From NCBI GenBank assembly GCA_039033215.1, contig JBCCDA010000009.1, forward strand, positions 6,521 through 70,520: a stretch of DNA of 64,000 nucleotides, given 5' to 3'. The notes under the pieces are model-generated. The model saw nothing but the letters and a program-made list of their open reading frames with translations. It searched no databases and had not been told where the DNA came from. Position numbers and translations under genes: made by a program. This DNA is from Thermohalobaculum sp039033215 (GTDB taxonomy: Bacteria; Pseudomonadota; Alphaproteobacteria; Rhodobacterales; Rhodobacteraceae). Below are positions 17,311 to 26,528 of this stretch, piece after piece (position 1 is the stretch's first letter; each line of letters begins with the position of its first letter).

Positions 17311-17455
17311 CAAACCCTGGAAGTGCGATCCTTAAGTACAGCACGACCTCCCCAGGAGCATGATGGCTATCCGTCTGCGGAATCACGGTTCAGCCTAAGC
17401 GGGCGTACTCTCGCCCCCAGAAGCCGAAACCGCAATAGCCTGTCGGAGTACGCAA

Positions 17456-18733
17456 ATGGTCGTTCTGTTCGGAGCTGCACCTGATACCGGAAACCAAGGG
17501 GTCACCGCGCTCTGCCAATCAGCGGTCGACGGTCTCGCAAATCGCGGGATCGGACCAATCACCGTTGCCGATCATGGCCGGGGATTGCGTAGCGATGTTT
17601 GGACATTGGGTGGCCATGACCGCGCCGTCCAGCGTGTCGGCTTGACCCACAACCGTCGCATTTGGCGTGGCGATTGTTTGCGCACGGTGAGGGTTCTGTC
17701 TCGGTTGGGCGGAGTAGGTAATCCTGCTGCTGCCGCCGTGGCGCAGGCCGATGCGGTGCTGGACGTCTCCGGCGGCGACAGCTTCACTGATCTCTACGGA
17801 GCAAAGCGTTTCCGGGCCATGTGCATGACCAAACGCCTGGCACTCGAGGCCGGACGACCCCTGATCTTGCTACCCCAGACTCTGGGCCCGTTCCGCAGTT
17901 CATCAGTCAGGGCCGAGGCAGCTGCTATTCTGCGCGCCGCATCCGCCGTCTGGGTGCGCGATGCCGCCAGCTTCGATCTGTTGCGCGACGTTCTGGGCGA
18001 TGCGTTCGATCCAGCCCGCCATCGGGCGGGACTGGACATGGCGCTGCTGTTACCACGCCAGGAGACTGCAGTTCCGGAGACGGTTCAAAGCTGGTTGGCA
18101 GAGCGGGACACCCGTCCGGTGGCAGGTCTGAACGTCAGCGGTCTGCTGTGCCGCGACGGCGCTGCCGCCCGGACGCAGTTCGGACTGAAGTCAAACCATT
18201 GCGAGACCGTTGAAACCGTTGCGCGCGCCGTCCTCAACGCACCCGGTGATTTCCGCCTGCTACTTGTCCCACACGTGATGGTTGCTCCCACTGCTCCGGA
18301 GTCCGACTGGGTCGTGGCCCGTGAGTTGGAGCAGCGGCTGGCAGCCGAGTTTCCCGAGCGCGTGACCACCCTGCCACAGGGTTACACGGCCTCTGAGTTA
18401 AAAGGCGTGATCTCCCAACTCTCCTGGTTCGCCGGTGCACGGATGCACGCCACTATTGCCGCGTTCTCCTCGGGAGTGCCGACCCTGGGTTTAGGTTACT
18501 CCGACAAGGCCGCTGGCGTCTTCGATAGCTGTGGGCTCGGCACGCACGTGGCAGACCTGCGGCTACTGGATGCCGACGACGTCGGGGCGGCAGTTGAGAC
18601 CTCGGTCCGAACGCGTGACCTGCAGACCGCCCAGCTCGCGCGCAGTATGGGCGGGATCCTGGGCCGCGCCCACACTCAGATGGACGACATCGCCGCGGCA
18701 ATTCGCGGCGGCATCCGAACGCTAGCCGCATGA
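17456..18733 (+). CDS. Polysaccharide pyruvyl transferase family protein
   Basis: A 425-residue cytoplasmic enzyme of the CsaB/WcaK family, which transfers pyruvate from phosphoenolpyruvate to sugars in surface polysaccharides. Visible family features are LFGAAPDTGNQGVTAL at the N-terminus, LDVSGGDSFTDLYG, PLILLPQTLGPF and the late WFAGARMHATIAAFSSGVP segment. It is the first gene of a tightly packed EPS operon; its ATG lies 145 bp after palindrome site 2, and its end overlaps the next gene by 4 bp. It probably decorates the exopolysaccharide repeat unit with pyruvate ketals. Confidence 0.88.
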   Translation: MVVLFGAAPDTGNQGVTALCQSAVDGLANRGIGPITVADHGRGLRSDVWTLGGHDRAVQRVGLTHNRRIWRGDCLRTVRVLSRLGGVGNPAAAAVAQADAVLDVSGGDSFTDLYGAKRFRAMCMTKRLALEAGRPLILLPQTLGPFRSSSVRAEAAAILRAASAVWVRDAASFDLLRDVLGDAFDPARHRAGLDMALLLPRQETAVPETVQSWLAERDTRPVAGLNVSGLLCRDGAAARTQFGLKSNHCETVETVARAVLNAPGDFRLLLVPHVMVAPTAPESDWVVARELEQRLAAEFPERVTTLPQGYTASELKGVISQLSWFAGARMHATIAAFSSGVPTLGLGYSDKAAGVFDSCGLGTHVADLRLLDADDVGAAVETSVRTRDLQTAQLARSMGGILGRAHTQMDDIAAAIRGGIRTLAA

Positions 18734-19971
18734 CAAGCCGGGCCTCGCGGAAAAGCGCAGCCCTTGCCTGGGCGACGCCTGTGCTGTGCGAGCTCGCAGC
18801 GCTCGGACGCTCGGTCGTTCTGGCGCGCATGCTCGGGGCTGAAGAGCTCGGCAAGGTGATGATACTCGCGCTCGCGCTGCGGCTAGCAGAGATGGCCTGC
18901 GATGTCTCAATTGAGCGGCTGCTCATCCAGGCGCCGGATGGCGACGCTCCTGGGTTCCTAAGCGCAATGCAAGGGGCTGTGCTGATTCGCGGTCTCGCGC
19001 TTGCAGGGATCCTTCTGCTTATGGCTATGCCGATGGCGGTTGGTTTCACGGATGGTCCCGACGCCCTGTCAGTTGCGGCCCTTGCTCTTGTCGCCCTTCT
19101 ACGCGGTTTTGTGAGTCTCGATTATCGGCGCCGTGAGCGGGAGTTCGACTACCGTGGTCTGCTCGTGGTCGAGGGTGGGGCCGCCGCCGCCATGCTGGCT
19201 GCAGCCCCAGTAGCCGCAGCCTTTGTCGGTGACCACAGGGCCTTCGTCCCCGTTGTGCTCGTCCACGCCTTCGCTCAGCTGGCGCTCTCTCACGCTGTGT
19301 CCCGCGTCCAGTGGCAGATCCGCATTGACCGAGCGATCCTGGCCCGGGTTATGAGCTTCGGCGCACCTCTGCTGGCCAACGCGGTACTGCTGTTCCTGAT
19401 CTTTCATGGCGATCGACTGATCATTGCAGGGTTCTTCGACTGGGCCGATTTGGGCCGCTACGCCGTCGCCCTGCAATTGGCCCTTCTCCCCGCCCTGATC
19501 GCGGGACGGGCGGCGGGCTCGCTGCTGGCACCTGCATTGCGGCGGGCAAGCGCTGTGGGTGCGTTCGACAAGGTCGCCGCCGATGCAGACCGCCTGTATC
19601 TGGTCCTCTCCGCAGTCTTCCTGGTCGGCTTTGTCACACTCGCCAACCCAGCGATCACGCTTGTGTATGGCCCCGATTTCGCCATCGGGTTGGATCTTGC
19701 AGTTGCGCTCGGAGCGATCGCAGCAATCCGGATCTCGCGGACACCACTGTCGCAGCAAGCCATCGCTCTCGGCCACACGAACCTCCCCGCCCGCGCCAAT
19801 GTTCTGCGCGTGGCCGCCGTTCCTGTTGCCCTGCTGTTGGCCTGGGCGGGAGCGCCGCTAGCAGCCATCGCCATGACCGGCGCCGCGGGCGAGGTCTTGG
19901 CCGCATGGCGCGCTACGCAGCTTCTTCGCGCTCTGCGCCCGGATCCCGTCAACCCAGGAGTTCCCGCATGA
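18730..19971 (+). CDS. Lipopolysaccharide/EPS flippase, Wzx-like
   Basis: A 413-residue polytopic membrane protein of the MATE/MVF polysaccharide transporter superfamily. About a dozen hydrophobic segments are visible, including a SVVLARMLGAEELGKV start and a central ANAVLLFLIFHGDRLIIAGFF segment. It would flip lipid-linked repeat units across the inner membrane. It overlaps both neighbours by 4 bp (ATGA), placing it in the pyruvyltransferase operon. Confidence 0.85.
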   Translation: MTSRASRKSAALAWATPVLCELAALGRSVVLARMLGAEELGKVMILALALRLAEMACDVSIERLLIQAPDGDAPGFLSAMQGAVLIRGLALAGILLLMAMPMAVGFTDGPDALSVAALALVALLRGFVSLDYRRREREFDYRGLLVVEGGAAAAMLAAAPVAAAFVGDHRAFVPVVLVHAFAQLALSHAVSRVQWQIRIDRAILARVMSFGAPLLANAVLLFLIFHGDRLIIAGFFDWADLGRYAVALQLALLPALIAGRAAGSLLAPALRRASAVGAFDKVAADADRLYLVLSAVFLVGFVTLANPAITLVYGPDFAIGLDLAVALGAIAAIRISRTPLSQQAIALGHTNLPARANVLRVAAVPVALLLAWAGAPLAAIAMTGAAGEVLAAWRATQLLRALRPDPVNPGVPA

Positions 19972-21224
19972 CTGATCCAATCACCCGCATCGTTCAGCGC
20001 AACCTCTGCACTGGGTGCGGTGCCTGTGCTGGGCTCTTCCCCGACCAAATCCAGATGACCGACGATCCGTCCACCGGTCTGCGCCCGGTCGTCGCGAACA
20101 CGCCCGAAGGTTACCGCGCCGCCACGCAAGCCGTGGACGCCTGCGCGGGGCAGGGCATGGACCACACAACCCTTCCGACCACCGACCGGATCGACAACGA
20201 TTGGGGGCCGGTTCTGGCCACCTGGGAGGGTTGGGCCGCGGATGAAGAGATCCGTCATCGGGGGTCCAGCGGCGGCGCCGTCACCGCGCTCACGACCTTC
20301 ATGATCGAGACGAGCGAGGCTGCCGGCGTCGCTCACATCACCGCCAGCGACGACGATCCAACGCGCAACGAGAGCCGAATCAGCCGGGACCGTGCCGGGT
20401 TGCTCAGAGGTGCGGGATCCCGGTACTCGCCGGCAGCGCCATGCGAACAACTTGGGAATATCGCGGCGGGGGAAGAGCAGATCGCCTTAGTGGGCAAGCC
20501 CTGCGACATAGCCTCGGCAAAACGCGCCTCCCAGTTCAGCCCTGCACTTGCCGCAAATCTGGGACCGCTGATCGCGATCTTTTGTGCAGGCGCGCCCTCC
20601 CGCAAGGGAACCGAAGCGCTTCTCACTCGACTCGGCGTACCCGAAGAAGCGGACGTCAACTCGATCCGCTATCGGGGCGAGGGTTGGCCGGGTACGATGC
20701 AAGCGACATACCGGATGCCGAACGGCGCGATCATCCATAGCGATCGGTTGACGTATGCCCAGGGCTGGGGTGGAGTCCTCCAGGCCGAGCGCCCTTGGCG
20801 CTGCCGGATCTGCGCCGATCACACAGGTGAGTTCGCAGACATTTCCGTCGGCGATCCTTGGCACAGTCCACCTAAGGACGAGGCCGCTCCCGGGCGTTCG
20901 CTGATTGTGGCGCGAACCGAACGGGGGCGTCGTATCGTAGAAGCCGCCATCGAATCCGGGGCTCTGGTTGCAGAGCCTAGAGGACGGGACGTGATTGCAC
21001 AGGCACAGCCCAACCTGATGGACACGCGCGGCGCCGTCTGGGGACGTCGCGTCGCCATGCGCATATGCGGCCTTGCCGTCCCGCGGGATCGCGGGCTCGG
21101 GACCTTTCGTGTTTGGTGCGAGCACCTCTCGGCCTGGCAACGCGTTCAATCGGTGGCCGGCACACTGAAGCGTATCTGGCGTCGCCGTCTCTGGCGTACC
21201 ATCCGAGTGGGACAGGCCCGGTGA
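19968..21224 (+). CDS. FrhB-like (F420 hydrogenase beta C-terminal domain) protein in EPS cluster
   Basis: A 418-residue protein with an N-terminal ferredoxin-like loop (LCTGCGACAGLFP) and an FrhB_FdhB_C domain (GSSGGAVTALTTF, LVGKPCDIASAKR, CRICADHTGEFADISVGDPW). Members near pyruvyltransferases are common in polysaccharide loci, but their reaction is not established. The ferredoxin loop has three Cys, with Phe where a fourth ligand usually precedes Pro, so a standard 4Fe-4S centre is doubtful. The start is ATG at 19968, overlapping the flippase stop and preceded by CAGGAG. Confidence 0.85.
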   Translation: MTDPITRIVQRNLCTGCGACAGLFPDQIQMTDDPSTGLRPVVANTPEGYRAATQAVDACAGQGMDHTTLPTTDRIDNDWGPVLATWEGWAADEEIRHRGSSGGAVTALTTFMIETSEAAGVAHITASDDDPTRNESRISRDRAGLLRGAGSRYSPAAPCEQLGNIAAGEEQIALVGKPCDIASAKRASQFSPALAANLGPLIAIFCAGAPSRKGTEALLTRLGVPEEADVNSIRYRGEGWPGTMQATYRMPNGAIIHSDRLTYAQGWGGVLQAERPWRCRICADHTGEFADISVGDPWHSPPKDEAAPGRSLIVARTERGRRIVEAAIESGALVAEPRGRDVIAQAQPNLMDTRGAVWGRRVAMRICGLAVPRDRGLGTFRVWCEHLSAWQRVQSVAGTLKRIWRRRLWRTIRVGQAR

Positions 21225-22291
21225 ACCAACTGGACTCTCATAACGTGGTGCCTGTCACCCTGGAGAACGCGTTGGCCCGAGGTCGGCGGAACAACTTCGA
21301 CCTTGTTCGCTTGGCATTGGCGGTTGCGGTCGTGATCAGCCATGCTTGGCCGCTCGCTCTAGGTCCGGGCGCGCGGGAGCCCTTGGAGGGTATCTTTCCG
21401 GTTTCGCTGGGTGGATCGGCGGTCCTCTTGTTCTTTTTCATCTCGGGCCTGCTCGTCACCGCAAGTGCACACCGACCTGACCAGGGTCTGGCCGACTTTG
21501 CGATTGCTCGAGCGGCCCGTATCGTTCCGGGATTGGCCGTGGCCCTTGGGCTGACGGCAATAGCTTTTGCCGGTTTCGCAGACGCCGCATACAGCCTGAC
21601 TGTCGCTGAAGACTACATCTTGCGCGGGCTGGCACTGGTGTCGCCTCTTCATGAAGTTCCGGGGCTATTCACCGAAAACCCGTATCCGCTGGCGCCGAAT
21701 GGCCCATTGTGGACCTTGTTCTACGAGGTCGCGTGCTACGGCTTGCTCGCGCTGGCGGTGCGCTTTGGACTGCTGGCCACGACGACAGGGTGGATCCTCT
21801 CCGGACTGGGAATAGCGCTTCTGTGCGCTTGCTCTCAGACCACGAGCATGCCCGACGGCCCGATCGGCTATCGACTTGCCACCGGCGCCCCGCTGGGGTT
21901 AGCGTTCTATGCTGGAGCTTTGTGCTGGCGGCTGCGAGCAACGCTCCTTGTTGATTGGCGCCTGGGCGCTCTGCTGTGGATCGGATCGATCGCTGCGGGA
22001 CCCTCTGAAACCGTTCTACCACTCTATACAATTGCCCTCGGCTATCTGGCGCTGTTGCTTGCTTACCGGACGCCTACGATCGCACTTGGCGGTGACATCT
22101 CCTATGGCGTCTACATCTACGGTTGGCCATTGGCGCAGATGACTGTCGCCCTCGTCGGAGAAATCGATCCGATCGTCTTGGCCACACTCAGCACACTTGC
22201 TGTCCTGCCCGTCGCTGTCGCTAGCTGGTTTTTGGTCGAGCGGCCTGCCCTCTCGCTTGCCTCACGCCCCGCCCGGCCTGCCATCGGATGA
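21221..22291 (+). CDS. Acyltransferase family 3 membrane protein
   Basis: A 356-residue integral membrane O-acyltransferase. The family signature is near the start: NNFDLVRLALAVAVVISHAW, with the conserved Arg and His. About ten hydrophobic segments follow, including ISYGVYIYGWPLAQ near the C-terminus. It would acetylate or succinylate a sugar of the exopolysaccharide. The start is GTG at 21221, overlapping the previous stop (GTGA). It overlaps the polymerase gene by 4 bp. Confidence 0.9.
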   Translation: MNQLDSHNVVPVTLENALARGRRNNFDLVRLALAVAVVISHAWPLALGPGAREPLEGIFPVSLGGSAVLLFFFISGLLVTASAHRPDQGLADFAIARAARIVPGLAVALGLTAIAFAGFADAAYSLTVAEDYILRGLALVSPLHEVPGLFTENPYPLAPNGPLWTLFYEVACYGLLALAVRFGLLATTTGWILSGLGIALLCACSQTTSMPDGPIGYRLATGAPLGLAFYAGALCWRLRATLLVDWRLGALLWIGSIAAGPSETVLPLYTIALGYLALLLAYRTPTIALGGDISYGVYIYGWPLAQMTVALVGEIDPIVLATLSTLAVLPVAVASWFLVERPALSLASRPARPAIG

Positions 22292-23604
22292 CCCGCCAAC
22301 GCACCCTCTTCGGCGTCGCCCTGCCGGTCGCCCTGTTTTTCATCGGGATCCTGATGCCCCCCGAGGTGTCTTTGAACGTGGGCGGCCTCCGGTTTTCCGG
22401 CTACCGTGCGGTCCTGATCGTTGCCTTTTTCCCGATGGTGCTTGCCTTGATGACCGGCAAGCGTGGCAAACTGAACGTCTTCGATCTGCTGATCCTGGCC
22501 CACGCCGCATGGGCGGTGCTCGCTCTGATCAAATGGGGTGGACCGATGCAAGGTCTCGAGTCGGGCGGCATCTACGTGGTCGAAGTCGTGGGTGCTTACC
22601 TGATGGGCCGCCTGTACATCCGGTCGGTTGAGGACTTCCGCGCCTTTGCCCGTGCGTTTGTCGGCATCGTCGTCGGCATGCTGGTCTTTACGCTCCCGGA
22701 ATCGCTTACATCAGTACACATCGTTCGCGACGCCTTTGCTGCCGCGTTCGGCGGCCCTGGCGCGCCTTACATCGATCAGCGTATGGGGATCGAGCGCGCC
22801 TTTGGCCCCTTCGATCATCCAATTCTCTACGGGGTCTTCTGTGCTTCAGCCTTCTCTTTGGCCTATTACGTGCTGGCCGGAACGAGCTTCCGCAAGCGCA
22901 AGTCCGTGGGTCTGACGTTCGGTGTCGTAGTCGCTACCTTTCTGTCCGGATCGGGCGGGCCGTACGTAGTGCTGGCAGTTCAGGTTCTGGTGGCGGGGTG
23001 GGAGCGCGTTCTGTGCGGCATTCAGGGGCGCTGGAAACTGCTCGCGGCACTCTTCGCAATGGCCTATCTCTGGATCGACATCTTCTCCAACCGCACGCCC
23101 TTCCACGTTTTCGTCAGCTACCTGACGTTCTCTGCCCAGAGCGCGTACAACCGGATCAACATCTTCGTCTACGGCACGGCCGAGGTCGGGCGAAACCCGA
23201 TCTTCGGTATCGGCTTGGGCGACTGGATCCGCGCGCCCTGGATGTCGGACAGCATGGACAACTTTTGGCTGCTGATTGCCGTGCGCTACGGTCTTCCTGC
23301 GTTGTTCTTTCTGGTCGCGGCGCTGGTGGGGTTGATTGTCGTGGTCGGCAACCGGCGGAACCTGCCGCAGAACTGGATCAACGCGCGCCATGCCTGGGCC
23401 TTCACACTGTTTGGTCTGTCAGTGGCAGCCTGCACCGTGCACCTGTGGAATGCTCTGTTTGTGCTCTTCATGTTCTTGATTGGCTCGGGCGTTTGGATGG
23501 CGGACACGAATCCCAAGCGTGCACAAAACAGAGCCCACGCGACATCACAGTCCACCCCTAAAACTTATGTCATCCGCCGCCCCGAGCACCAGACGTTCCT
23601 CTAA
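22288..23604 (+). CDS. O-antigen/EPS polymerase-like membrane protein, Wzy-type
   Basis: A 438-residue polytopic membrane protein with ten or more hydrophobic segments. The large loop contains ERAFGPFDHPILYGVF and GIGLGDWI, a pattern typical of the Wzy/O-antigen ligase superfamily. It would polymerise flipped repeat units in the periplasm. The soluble C-terminal tail (about residues 410-438) is basic and lacks family features. It starts on the acyltransferase stop (ATGA) and is 21 bp from the next glycosyltransferase. Confidence 0.8.
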   Translation: MTRQRTLFGVALPVALFFIGILMPPEVSLNVGGLRFSGYRAVLIVAFFPMVLALMTGKRGKLNVFDLLILAHAAWAVLALIKWGGPMQGLESGGIYVVEVVGAYLMGRLYIRSVEDFRAFARAFVGIVVGMLVFTLPESLTSVHIVRDAFAAAFGGPGAPYIDQRMGIERAFGPFDHPILYGVFCASAFSLAYYVLAGTSFRKRKSVGLTFGVVVATFLSGSGGPYVVLAVQVLVAGWERVLCGIQGRWKLLAALFAMAYLWIDIFSNRTPFHVFVSYLTFSAQSAYNRINIFVYGTAEVGRNPIFGIGLGDWIRAPWMSDSMDNFWLLIAVRYGLPALFFLVAALVGLIVVVGNRRNLPQNWINARHAWAFTLFGLSVAACTVHLWNALFVLFMFLIGSGVWMADTNPKRAQNRAHATSQSTPKTYVIRRPEHQTFL

Positions 23605-23625
23605 CTTGAACTACCGGAGCAGATC

Positions 23626-24555
23626 ATGGATCTCTCGATTGTCATCGTGAACTGGAACACTCGCGAAATGCTGCGCGACTGCCTGGACAGCGTCTTCAAG
23701 AACCTAGGGAACCTCGAGGCTGAAGTCTTTGTCGTTGACAACGGCTCCGAGGATGGCTCGCCTCAGATGGTGAGCCGCGATTTCTCTCAGGTCCATTTGA
23801 TAAGGAACGTTGCAAACTGTGGTTTTGCCGCTGCCAACAATCAGGCACTAGTGCTGGCTCGGGGCGAGCACGTGCTGCTCCTTAACTCTGATACACTCGT
23901 TCGAAGCGATGTGCTGGAACGATCTCAGGAGTACATGGCGGCCAATCCGCAGGTTGGCGTGATGGGCTGCCGCGTTCTGAACACGGACGGCTCCCTACAG
24001 ATCACCGGAAGCCGCTGGCCGAGCCTTCTGAACCTAGCCCTGCTGACCAGTGGTCTCTGTAAGGTGTCGGGGCTCGCTTTTTTCGATCGGTACCAGATGA
24101 CTCGATGGGACCGTACCGACGCTCGTCCGGTCGACGTCGTCTCGGGCTGTTACATGCTTGTCCGCCGCACGGCGATGGCGGAGGTCGGCCTGCTTGATGA
24201 GACCTTTTTCTTTTTCGGTGAGGAAACCGACTGGTGCCGCCGCTTTGCCGATGCCGGTTGGGCACTGCACTTCGCGCCGGTGGGCGAGATCACCCATCAC
24301 GGGGGCGGCTCGGTTCGCAGACTGAACCATCGCCGAGACGTGATGCTCACGGAGGCGACGGTGCGCCTGCACCGCAAGCACGGTGGTCGGATCGCTGCAG
24401 CCCTTTGCTGGACGTTGCTGGCCGGCTTCAACCTCAGCCGGGCGGTCTACTGGACCGCCGCCGCCGTCCGCAGCGATAGCGCTCGGGATCGCGCCCGCCA
24501 TTTCCGAAGTGTGTTCGCCGCGTCGCCCGCCACCTGGCCGAAGGACACGGCATGA
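23626..24555 (+). CDS. Glycosyltransferase family 2, rhamnosyltransferase-like
   Basis: A 309-residue GT-A-fold glycosyltransferase. It has the opening LSIVIVNWNTREMLRDCL, VVDNGSEDGS, an LLLNSDT metal-binding triplet region at about residue 87, and ETDWCRRFADAGW, as in WbbL-type enzymes. A C-terminal hydrophobic stretch (LCWTLLAGFNLSRAVYW) may associate with the membrane. It adds a sugar to the lipid-linked EPS intermediate in the cytoplasm. The acceptor is unknown. It overlaps the following glycosyltransferase by 4 bp. Confidence 0.9.
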   Translation: MDLSIVIVNWNTREMLRDCLDSVFKNLGNLEAEVFVVDNGSEDGSPQMVSRDFSQVHLIRNVANCGFAAANNQALVLARGEHVLLLNSDTLVRSDVLERSQEYMAANPQVGVMGCRVLNTDGSLQITGSRWPSLLNLALLTSGLCKVSGLAFFDRYQMTRWDRTDARPVDVVSGCYMLVRRTAMAEVGLLDETFFFFGEETDWCRRFADAGWALHFAPVGEITHHGGGSVRRLNHRRDVMLTEATVRLHRKHGGRIAAALCWTLLAGFNLSRAVYWTAAAVRSDSARDRARHFRSVFAASPATWPKDTA

Positions 24556-25799
24556 CACGTCTTCGCGTCCTGCTGGTGGCGCCGAACATCGACGGCAGCG
24601 ACGTCGGCGAGGCCTTTGTTGCCTTCAAGTGGGCCGAGGCGCTTGCCAAGCTCGCCGACGTTACTGTCCTATCGTTCGAGCGCAAAGGACGCCCACCGCT
24701 GGCCGAGCAGCTGCCCGGCGCCCGCGTCGTTACTTGGCGCGAGCCAAGATGGCTGACGCGGCACGAGCGATTGAATGCCATGCTGAAACCTGCCTGGCCG
24801 ATTTTCTGCCGACGTGTCCGCCACTGGATCCGCGCGGCGGCTGCCGCCGGGGAACACTTCGACATCGCACATCAGCTCATGCCACAGGCTGCGCGCTATG
24901 CCTCACCGCTGGTGGACAGCGACCTGCCACACGTCATCGGTCCACTCGGCGGGATCATCGAAACGCCCAAGGCATTCAAGCCCGAAGTGGGATCGGCCGC
25001 CTGGTACACGCGTCTGCGTGCGTTGGACCAGCTGCGGATCGCCCACGATCCATGGCTGAGGGCCAGCTACGCCAAGGCAGATCTGGTACTTGGGGTCGCG
25101 CCCTACATGCGCGCAGCGCTGGGTGATATCCCGATCCGCCGCTTCGAAACCGTTCTTGAGCTGGGTATTGACGATCTCCCGCCGAAGGTCGTGCGCTGCC
25201 GTGAGAAAGGTCGCCTCAATCTGCTCCACGTTGGTCGTGGCGTTCGTACCAAGGGCCTGCGCGACGTAGTCCGCTCACTGGAGCACTTGCGCGACATGCC
25301 TGGGGTTACGTTAACCAGCGCAGGGGGAGGAGAGGAGATCGAGATCTGCCGGACCGAGGCGGTACGCATGGGCGTCGCCGATCGTGTACGTTTCCTGGGC
25401 CGTGTCCCGCGCGAAGAAGTCGAGGATTTGTATGCCCAGGCTGATGTCTTTGTCTTCCCGTCGTTTCGCGAACCGGCCGGTGGGGTGCTCTATGAGGCCA
25501 TGCGCTGGGGCCTGCCGATCGTTTGTGCCAAACGCGGCGGTCCCGACTGGATCGTTGACGAAAGCTGCGGCCTGAAGCTCGATATCTCGACACCCGAGGC
25601 ACTTGCCCTTGACGTTGCCAGCGCGGTCAGGACCTTAGCTGATGACCCAGTGCTCCGTGTCCGAATGGGCGATGCCGCGCGCCAGAAAGTTGCAGAAGAG
25701 GGTCTCTGGACGAGAAAGGCCGAGCAGATGGTCGGGCTTTATCAGGAAACGATAGATGCTCGTTCGACCGGTGCTATCGCCGCTCAGCGGTCCTTGTAG
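24552..25799 (+). CDS. Glycosyltransferase family 4/1
   Basis: A 415-residue GT-B-fold enzyme. The N-terminal half carries LLVAPNIDGSDVGEAFVAFK. The C-terminal half has LLHVGRGVRTKGLRDV, VRFLGRVPREEVEDLYAQAD and VFPSFREPAGGVLYEAM, containing the E-x7-E motif of retaining GT4 enzymes. It belongs to the EPS operon through the ATGA overlap with the upstream gene. It is the last gene of this transcript; a 250-bp gap with palindrome site 3 follows. Confidence 0.92.
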   Translation: MTRLRVLLVAPNIDGSDVGEAFVAFKWAEALAKLADVTVLSFERKGRPPLAEQLPGARVVTWREPRWLTRHERLNAMLKPAWPIFCRRVRHWIRAAAAAGEHFDIAHQLMPQAARYASPLVDSDLPHVIGPLGGIIETPKAFKPEVGSAAWYTRLRALDQLRIAHDPWLRASYAKADLVLGVAPYMRAALGDIPIRRFETVLELGIDDLPPKVVRCREKGRLNLLHVGRGVRTKGLRDVVRSLEHLRDMPGVTLTSAGGGEEIEICRTEAVRMGVADRVRFLGRVPREEVEDLYAQADVFVFPSFREPAGGVLYEAMRWGLPIVCAKRGGPDWIVDESCGLKLDISTPEALALDVASAVRTLADDPVLRVRMGDAARQKVAEEGLWTRKAEQMVGLYQETIDARSTGAIAAQRSL

Positions 25800-25929
25800 C
25801 CCCACATCGAGAGATCTTTGACGACTTCTCACAGCGGTGCTTCTCCGAGCACGGATCTTGTTCTTTTCCAGACACTTCCCACCAGAGTTGACCAAGCGGA
25901 TAGCCCCCGGCCGACAAGGTAAAGTCCGA

Positions 25930-25945
25930 CTATCCGTTCGGATAG
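25930..25945. promoter_or_regulatory. Palindrome site 3: CTATCC-GTTC-GGATAG
   Basis: Third copy of the CTATCC-N4-GGATAG palindrome, in the only sizeable gap of the plus-strand EPS genes and 106 bp upstream of the pssD-like start. The right flank extends to GGATAGGGTCG, the reverse complement of the left flank of site 2. The position suggests independent transcription of the second EPS operon under the same regulator. Confidence 0.7.
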
Positions 25946-26051
25946 GGTCGCCCCTCGAACGGCCCATTGGTTGGCCCTTTGCTCAACTGCAGCTGACGCA
26001 CAAAAGTGGTTCAACGGTCCTCGCAAACGACGAGCTTGAGAGGAGCCGATC

Positions 26052-26516
26052 ATGTGGAAACAACGACCCCGTCGCCGGGTTCTGGCCGTTGCTTCGGGTG
26101 GTGGTCACTGGGTGCAACTGATGCGGCTGCGCGCGGCATTCGTCGGCACCGAGATGCACTATGCAACCGTTGATTCATCGGCGGCGGCAGATGTCGCCCC
26201 CGCACCTCTATGGACGTTCGTGGACTCGAACCAGAACACTAAGCTGAAGCTGATCATGACCACGCTGAAGCTCACGTGGATCGTTCTGCGGGTCCGCCCG
26301 GATGTGATCGTCACGACCGGTGCTGCCCCCGGTTATCTGGCGCTCCGCGTTGGCGGCCTGCTCGGAGCGCGGACGATGTTCATCGACTCGATTGCCAATG
26401 CTCAAGAGCTTTCGATGTCGGCACGGCTGTCCAAGGGTCATGCCGATCGACTGTTGGTCCAATGGCCGGACGTCGCACGTGAAACGGGTGCCGACTACAG
26501 CGGCGCCGTCATCTGA
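26052..26516 (+). CDS. PssD/Alg14-like glycosyltransferase subunit
   Basis: A 154-residue protein matching the Alg14/PssD/Cps14F family, the acceptor and membrane-anchoring half of a split GT28-type glycosyltransferase. Features are VLAVASGGGHWVQLMRL at the start, TLKLTWIVLRVRPDVIVTTG and the C-terminal KGHADRLLVQWPD. It needs the PssE/Alg13-like partner encoded 12 bp downstream. AGGAG precedes the ATG. First gene of the second EPS operon, downstream of palindrome site 3. Confidence 0.9.
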   Translation: MWKQRPRRRVLAVASGGGHWVQLMRLRAAFVGTEMHYATVDSSAAADVAPAPLWTFVDSNQNTKLKLIMTTLKLTWIVLRVRPDVIVTTGAAPGYLALRVGGLLGARTMFIDSIANAQELSMSARLSKGHADRLLVQWPDVARETGADYSGAVI

Positions 26517-26528
26517 AAGAGAAATCCC

